DNA of 24,541 nucleotides from Ruminococcaceae bacterium UBA3323 (lineage in GTDB: Bacteria; Bacillota; Clostridia; Oscillospirales; Acutalibacteraceae). Where the stretch lies: assembly GCA_002361935.1 (NCBI GenBank), contig DESD01000023.1:18636-43176 (forward strand), written 5' to 3'. The notes under the pieces are model-generated. The model searched no databases. It was not told where the DNA came from and saw nothing but the letters and a program-made list of their open reading frames with translations. Every line of letters starts with the position of its first letter. Position 1 is the stretch's first letter. Positions 22,711-24,541 of this stretch are shown piece after piece. Both the position numbers and the translations under genes were made by a program.

Positions 22711-24056
22711 AATCAGAACGAAAAATAGCTCTTGCAGGTAATCCTAATGTGGGTAAAAGCACGGTCTTTAACGAATTAACAGGCAGTAATCAGCATACCG
22801 GGAACTGGACGGGTAAAACGGTTGATCTTGCAGAGGGCTGCTACTACTACAAATATAATGATTACAAGCTGTATGATCTTCCGGGTACATACAGCCTTGT
22901 AATATCCTCAAAAGAGGAAGAGGTTGCAAGAGATTTTATTGAAAGCCTTGATTATGAATGCATCGTTTGTGTTGTTGATGCAACAAATCTTGAAAGAAAT
23001 CTGAATCTTGTTCTGCAGATTTCGGAGATAACGGATAAAATCGTTGTTCTTCTCAATCTCTGTGATGAGGCAAAAAAAAGGAATATAAAAATTAACTGCG
23101 AAAGGCTTTCTGAAATGCTTGGTGTTCCTGTAGTAAAAGCAACGGCACGAAGCGGCAGGGGAATAAACAATCTTCTGGAGGCTGTGCATAATGTTGTAAC
23201 GGGCAGTGAAAGGCCCAAACCCAAAGGAATTACATATATAAGCCCTATTGAACAGGCTGTAGGTGTTTTGGAAAGGGCAGGAATCAAAAGATACAAAGCA
23301 TTAAGAATGCTTGAGGATGGAGCAGAGCCTGATGAGATGAAGCTTAAAACAGCATATATAAAAGCACAGACTATTCTTGAAAGATTTAATGTAAGCGGAG
23401 ATAATTTCATTGAAAGCCGAACGCTTTCGGTATTTCAGAAATCAGATCTGATAAGCAAAACGGTATCCGAAGCTTTGCCGTCAAAGGCCGAAAAAAGAGA
23501 AAAAATACTTGATAAAATTTTGATGGGAAAGTACACGGCAGTTCCGTGTATGCTGTTTATTTTTGCCGTTGTTTTATGGCTTACGATTGCCGGCTCAAAT
23601 TATCCGTCCGATTTTCTGCGCGGCTTGTTTGATCATTTTGAAATATGGCTTGCAGACACTATGGCAGATATAGGTGTTTCCCAAACAATAATCAGTCTTG
23701 TTGTGAATGGTATTCTCCGTGTTCTTTTGTGGGTTGTTGCCGTCATGCTTCCGCCTATGGCAATCTTTTTTCCGCTGTTTGCCATTCTTGAGGATTTCGG
23801 AATTTTACCGAGAATTGCCTTTAATCTGGATCCTTGTTTTAAATCCTGCGGTGCCTGCGGTAAACAGGCGTTAACAACCTGTATGGGTTATGGCTGTAAT
23901 GCCGTAGGTGTTACCGGTGCCCGGATTATAGATAGTCCAAGAGAACGCAAAATTGCGATAATAACAAACAGCCTTTCTCCCTGCAATGGTAGATTACCTC
24001 CACCAACACTACGGCAACTCCTATGGCTGAAAATAATAAAAAATTCGTCAAAGTGA
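22707..24056 (+). CDS. feoB: Ferrous iron transporter FeoB, 3' end lost (interrupted)
   Basis: FeoB imports Fe(II) across the cytoplasmic membrane. The GTPase domain has G1 GNPNVGKS (11-18), G3 DLPG (57-60) and G4 NLCD (117-120). A helical GDI-like region follows, then the first membrane segments and a gate domain with CMGYGCNAVGVTGARIIDSPRE. After SLSPCNGRLP (to residue 431, base 23999) homology stops, and 18 unrelated residues lead to TGA at 24056. Normal FeoB has about 650-750 residues. The second half of the membrane domain is absent, so the product is very probably non-functional, unless the intervening DNA is removed. Confidence 0.9.
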   Translation: MKSERKIALAGNPNVGKSTVFNELTGSNQHTGNWTGKTVDLAEGCYYYKYNDYKLYDLPGTYSLVISSKEEEVARDFIESLDYECIVCVVDATNLERNLNLVLQISEITDKIVVLLNLCDEAKKRNIKINCERLSEMLGVPVVKATARSGRGINNLLEAVHNVVTGSERPKPKGITYISPIEQAVGVLERAGIKRYKALRMLEDGAEPDEMKLKTAYIKAQTILERFNVSGDNFIESRTLSVFQKSDLISKTVSEALPSKAEKREKILDKILMGKYTAVPCMLFIFAVVLWLTIAGSNYPSDFLRGLFDHFEIWLADTMADIGVSQTIISLVVNGILRVLLWVVAVMLPPMAIFFPLFAILEDFGILPRIAFNLDPCFKSCGACGKQALTTCMGYGCNAVGVTGARIIDSPRERKIAIITNSLSPCNGRLPPPTLRQLLWLKIIKNSSK

Positions 24057-24265
24057 CTATAAATCCATCACTCAATTTGTACAATTCAACCAAAATCAAA
24101 AATTTCAGAAAAAAGCATAGTTTAACGAGAGTTGAACTCTCAAATCTGACAGGTATCTCAATCAACGCATTGCAATTATGGGAACTCGGACAAGCCACTC
24201 CGCATTATAAATATTGGAGAAAATTATTATTGTTTATGAGGAGTTATGAAAATGGTAGTTTTTGA
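24023..24265 (+). CDS. Small Cro/C1 (XRE)-type helix-turn-helix protein
   Basis: The 80-residue protein has one recognisable domain, an HTH of the Cro/C1 type at about residues 25-60 (IKNFRKKHSLTRVELSNLTG, then INALQLWELGQATP). No Shine-Dalgarno precedes ATG 24023. The same frame continues upstream without a stop to TAG at 23990, encoding a Thr-rich run. The true start may thus have been lost at the junction. It overlaps the end of the feoB frame by 34 bases. It may bind the repeats that begin at its stop codon. It could be a mobile-element regulator; no precise family was recognised. Confidence 0.55.
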   Translation: MAENNKKFVKVTINPSLNLYNSTKIKNFRKKHSLTRVELSNLTGISINALQLWELGQATPHYKYWRKLLLFMRSYENGSF

Positions 24266-24360
24266 AAAGTGTAGTTTCAGTAAGAGTATAATTATTGAAA
24301 AGTGTATTTTTTCAATAATAAAATCCTTTGAAAAGTGTTAAATTAGATGTAAAAAAACAA
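24262..24360 (+). repeat. Three-copy repeat with exact 33-bp period
   Basis: TTGAAAAGTGT starts at 24262, 24295 and 24328, exactly 33 bases apart; the first two continue with A and the third with T. The other 22 bases of each unit diverge but are all AT-rich, with TATAAT or TAAAAT near the end of units 1 and 2. The first copy includes the TGA stop of the HTH gene. An inverted near-copy, ACACTTTTGAA, is at 24411-24421. Confidence 0.8.
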
Positions 24361-24397
24361 AAATGCAGTGCATTCGCCTTGAATGTACTGCATTTTT
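24359..24397. terminator. Hairpin terminator in the AT-rich segment
   Basis: A 17-bp stem, 24359-24375 with 24381-24397, has one G-U pair and the loop GCCTT. It begins AAAAATGCAG and ends CTGCATTTTT. The A and T runs at its ends make it a likely bidirectional terminator following the HTH gene and repeats. Confidence 0.75.
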
Positions 24398-24426
24398 GCT
24401 TTAAAAATATACACTTTTGAAAAACG

Positions 24427-24451
24427 ACTTGAATTTTCAATTTTTTCAAGT
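24427..24451. repeat. Inverted repeat ACTTGAA/TTCAAGT
   Basis: ACTTGAA (24427-24433) and TTCAAGT (24445-24451) flank an 11-base AT-only-but-one loop. It is a possible weak hairpin or protein-binding site. Confidence 0.4.
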
Positions 24452-24495
24452 TACTATTCAACAAATCTAACACTTATATATTGTGTAGTTTTGCG

Positions 24496-24512
24496 TAGAA
24501 CTGCGAGTTCTA
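24496..24512. promoter_or_regulatory. Palindrome TAGAACT-GCG-AGTTCTA (candidate operator)
   Basis: Perfect seven-base arms separated by three bases, about 30 bases from the window end. The symmetry suits a dimeric repressor. The GAAC-N5-GTTC core resembles but does not match the Gram-positive LexA box, which has four central bases. No gene can be seen beside it because the window ends. Confidence 0.45.
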
Positions 24513-24541
24513 AACGTATACAATTTCTCTCTATTCTGTCG

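Larger units (their letters stand above)
24000..24541. mobile_element. AT-rich foreign segment interrupting feoB (element end or recombination junction)
   Basis: From about 24000 to the window end the composition is visibly more AT-rich than feoB. It contains a small helix-turn-helix ORF, a 33-bp-period repeat set, a strong hairpin and a palindrome. No integrase, transposase or intron features are seen, and the missing 3' part of feoB is not in the window. It could be one end of an integrated element, a deletion junction or an assembly misjoin. Confidence 0.5.

Noticed and set aside
23926..24198. - strand frame crossing the feoB junction
   Set aside because: It spans unrelated sequences on both sides of the break, so it cannot be an old gene; no start signal.
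24262..24360. CRISPR array, because of the regular 33-bp spacing
   Set aside because: Only 11 bases are conserved and there are three copies; no repeat-spacer structure or cas gene.
23990..24541. Group II intron or IS element interrupting feoB
   Set aside because: No GTGCG-type 5' end, no reverse transcriptase or transposase, and no domain V-like structure was seen; the far end is outside the window.

Overview
The window looks like a low-to-moderate GC, Gram-positive Bacillota chromosome, most likely class Clostridia and possibly a gut Oscillospirales or Ruminococcus-type lineage. This is inferred from the gene order of the ribosomal cluster, zinc-binding forms of several ribosomal proteins, strong AGGAGG-type ribosome binding sites, a stand-alone FtsX-type efflux permease with a Gram-positive style adaptor, and a Bifidobacterium/Clostridia-type N-acetylhexosamine kinase. 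No rRNA, tRNA or CRISPR array was seen.

Region 1 (1-10790) is the distal S10 / spc / alpha ribosomal supercluster, all on the + strand: rplP (3' end only), rpmC, rpsQ, rplN, rplX, rplE, rpsN (zinc type), rpsH, rplF, rplR, rpsE, rpmD, rplO, secY, adk, map, infA, rpmJ, rpsM, rpsK, rpsD, rpoA, rplQ. A strong hairpin terminator follows rplQ. Two gaps break the tight packing: 609-701 at the classic S10/spc boundary, and 7445-7536 between map and infA. Both contain inverted repeats.

Region 2 (10950-15247) is a purine operon with its own promoter: purE, purM, purN, an archaeal-type IMP cyclohydrolase (PurO family) in place of bifunctional PurH, and purD. No AICAR transformylase gene is present in it.

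Region 3 (15320-18340) is a two-gene efflux-like unit, a MacA/HlyD-type adaptor and a MacB/FtsX-type permease, without an adjacent ATPase. Its promoter is preceded by a direct repeat that resembles a response-regulator site. The adaptor carries an unusual Thr/Pro/Ser repeat linker inside its coiled-coil hairpin.

Region 4 (18347-22430) holds a monocistronic N-acetylhexosamine 1-kinase (+). It is separated by a bidirectional terminator from two - strand genes, an iron-dependent alcohol dehydrogenase and a CoA-acylating (methyl)malonate-semialdehyde dehydrogenase, each with its own promoter.

Region 5 (22412-24541) is feoA-feoB, divergent from the dehydrogenase with overlapping promoters. The feoB frame is lost at about 23999, inside the first gate domain. 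Beyond that point the DNA is visibly AT-richer and carries a small Cro/C1-type helix-turn-helix ORF, three copies of an 11-bp motif at an exact 33-bp period, a 17-bp-stem hairpin and a palindrome. This looks like one end of an uncharacterised mobile element or a recombination junction, and it is the most unusual part of the window.
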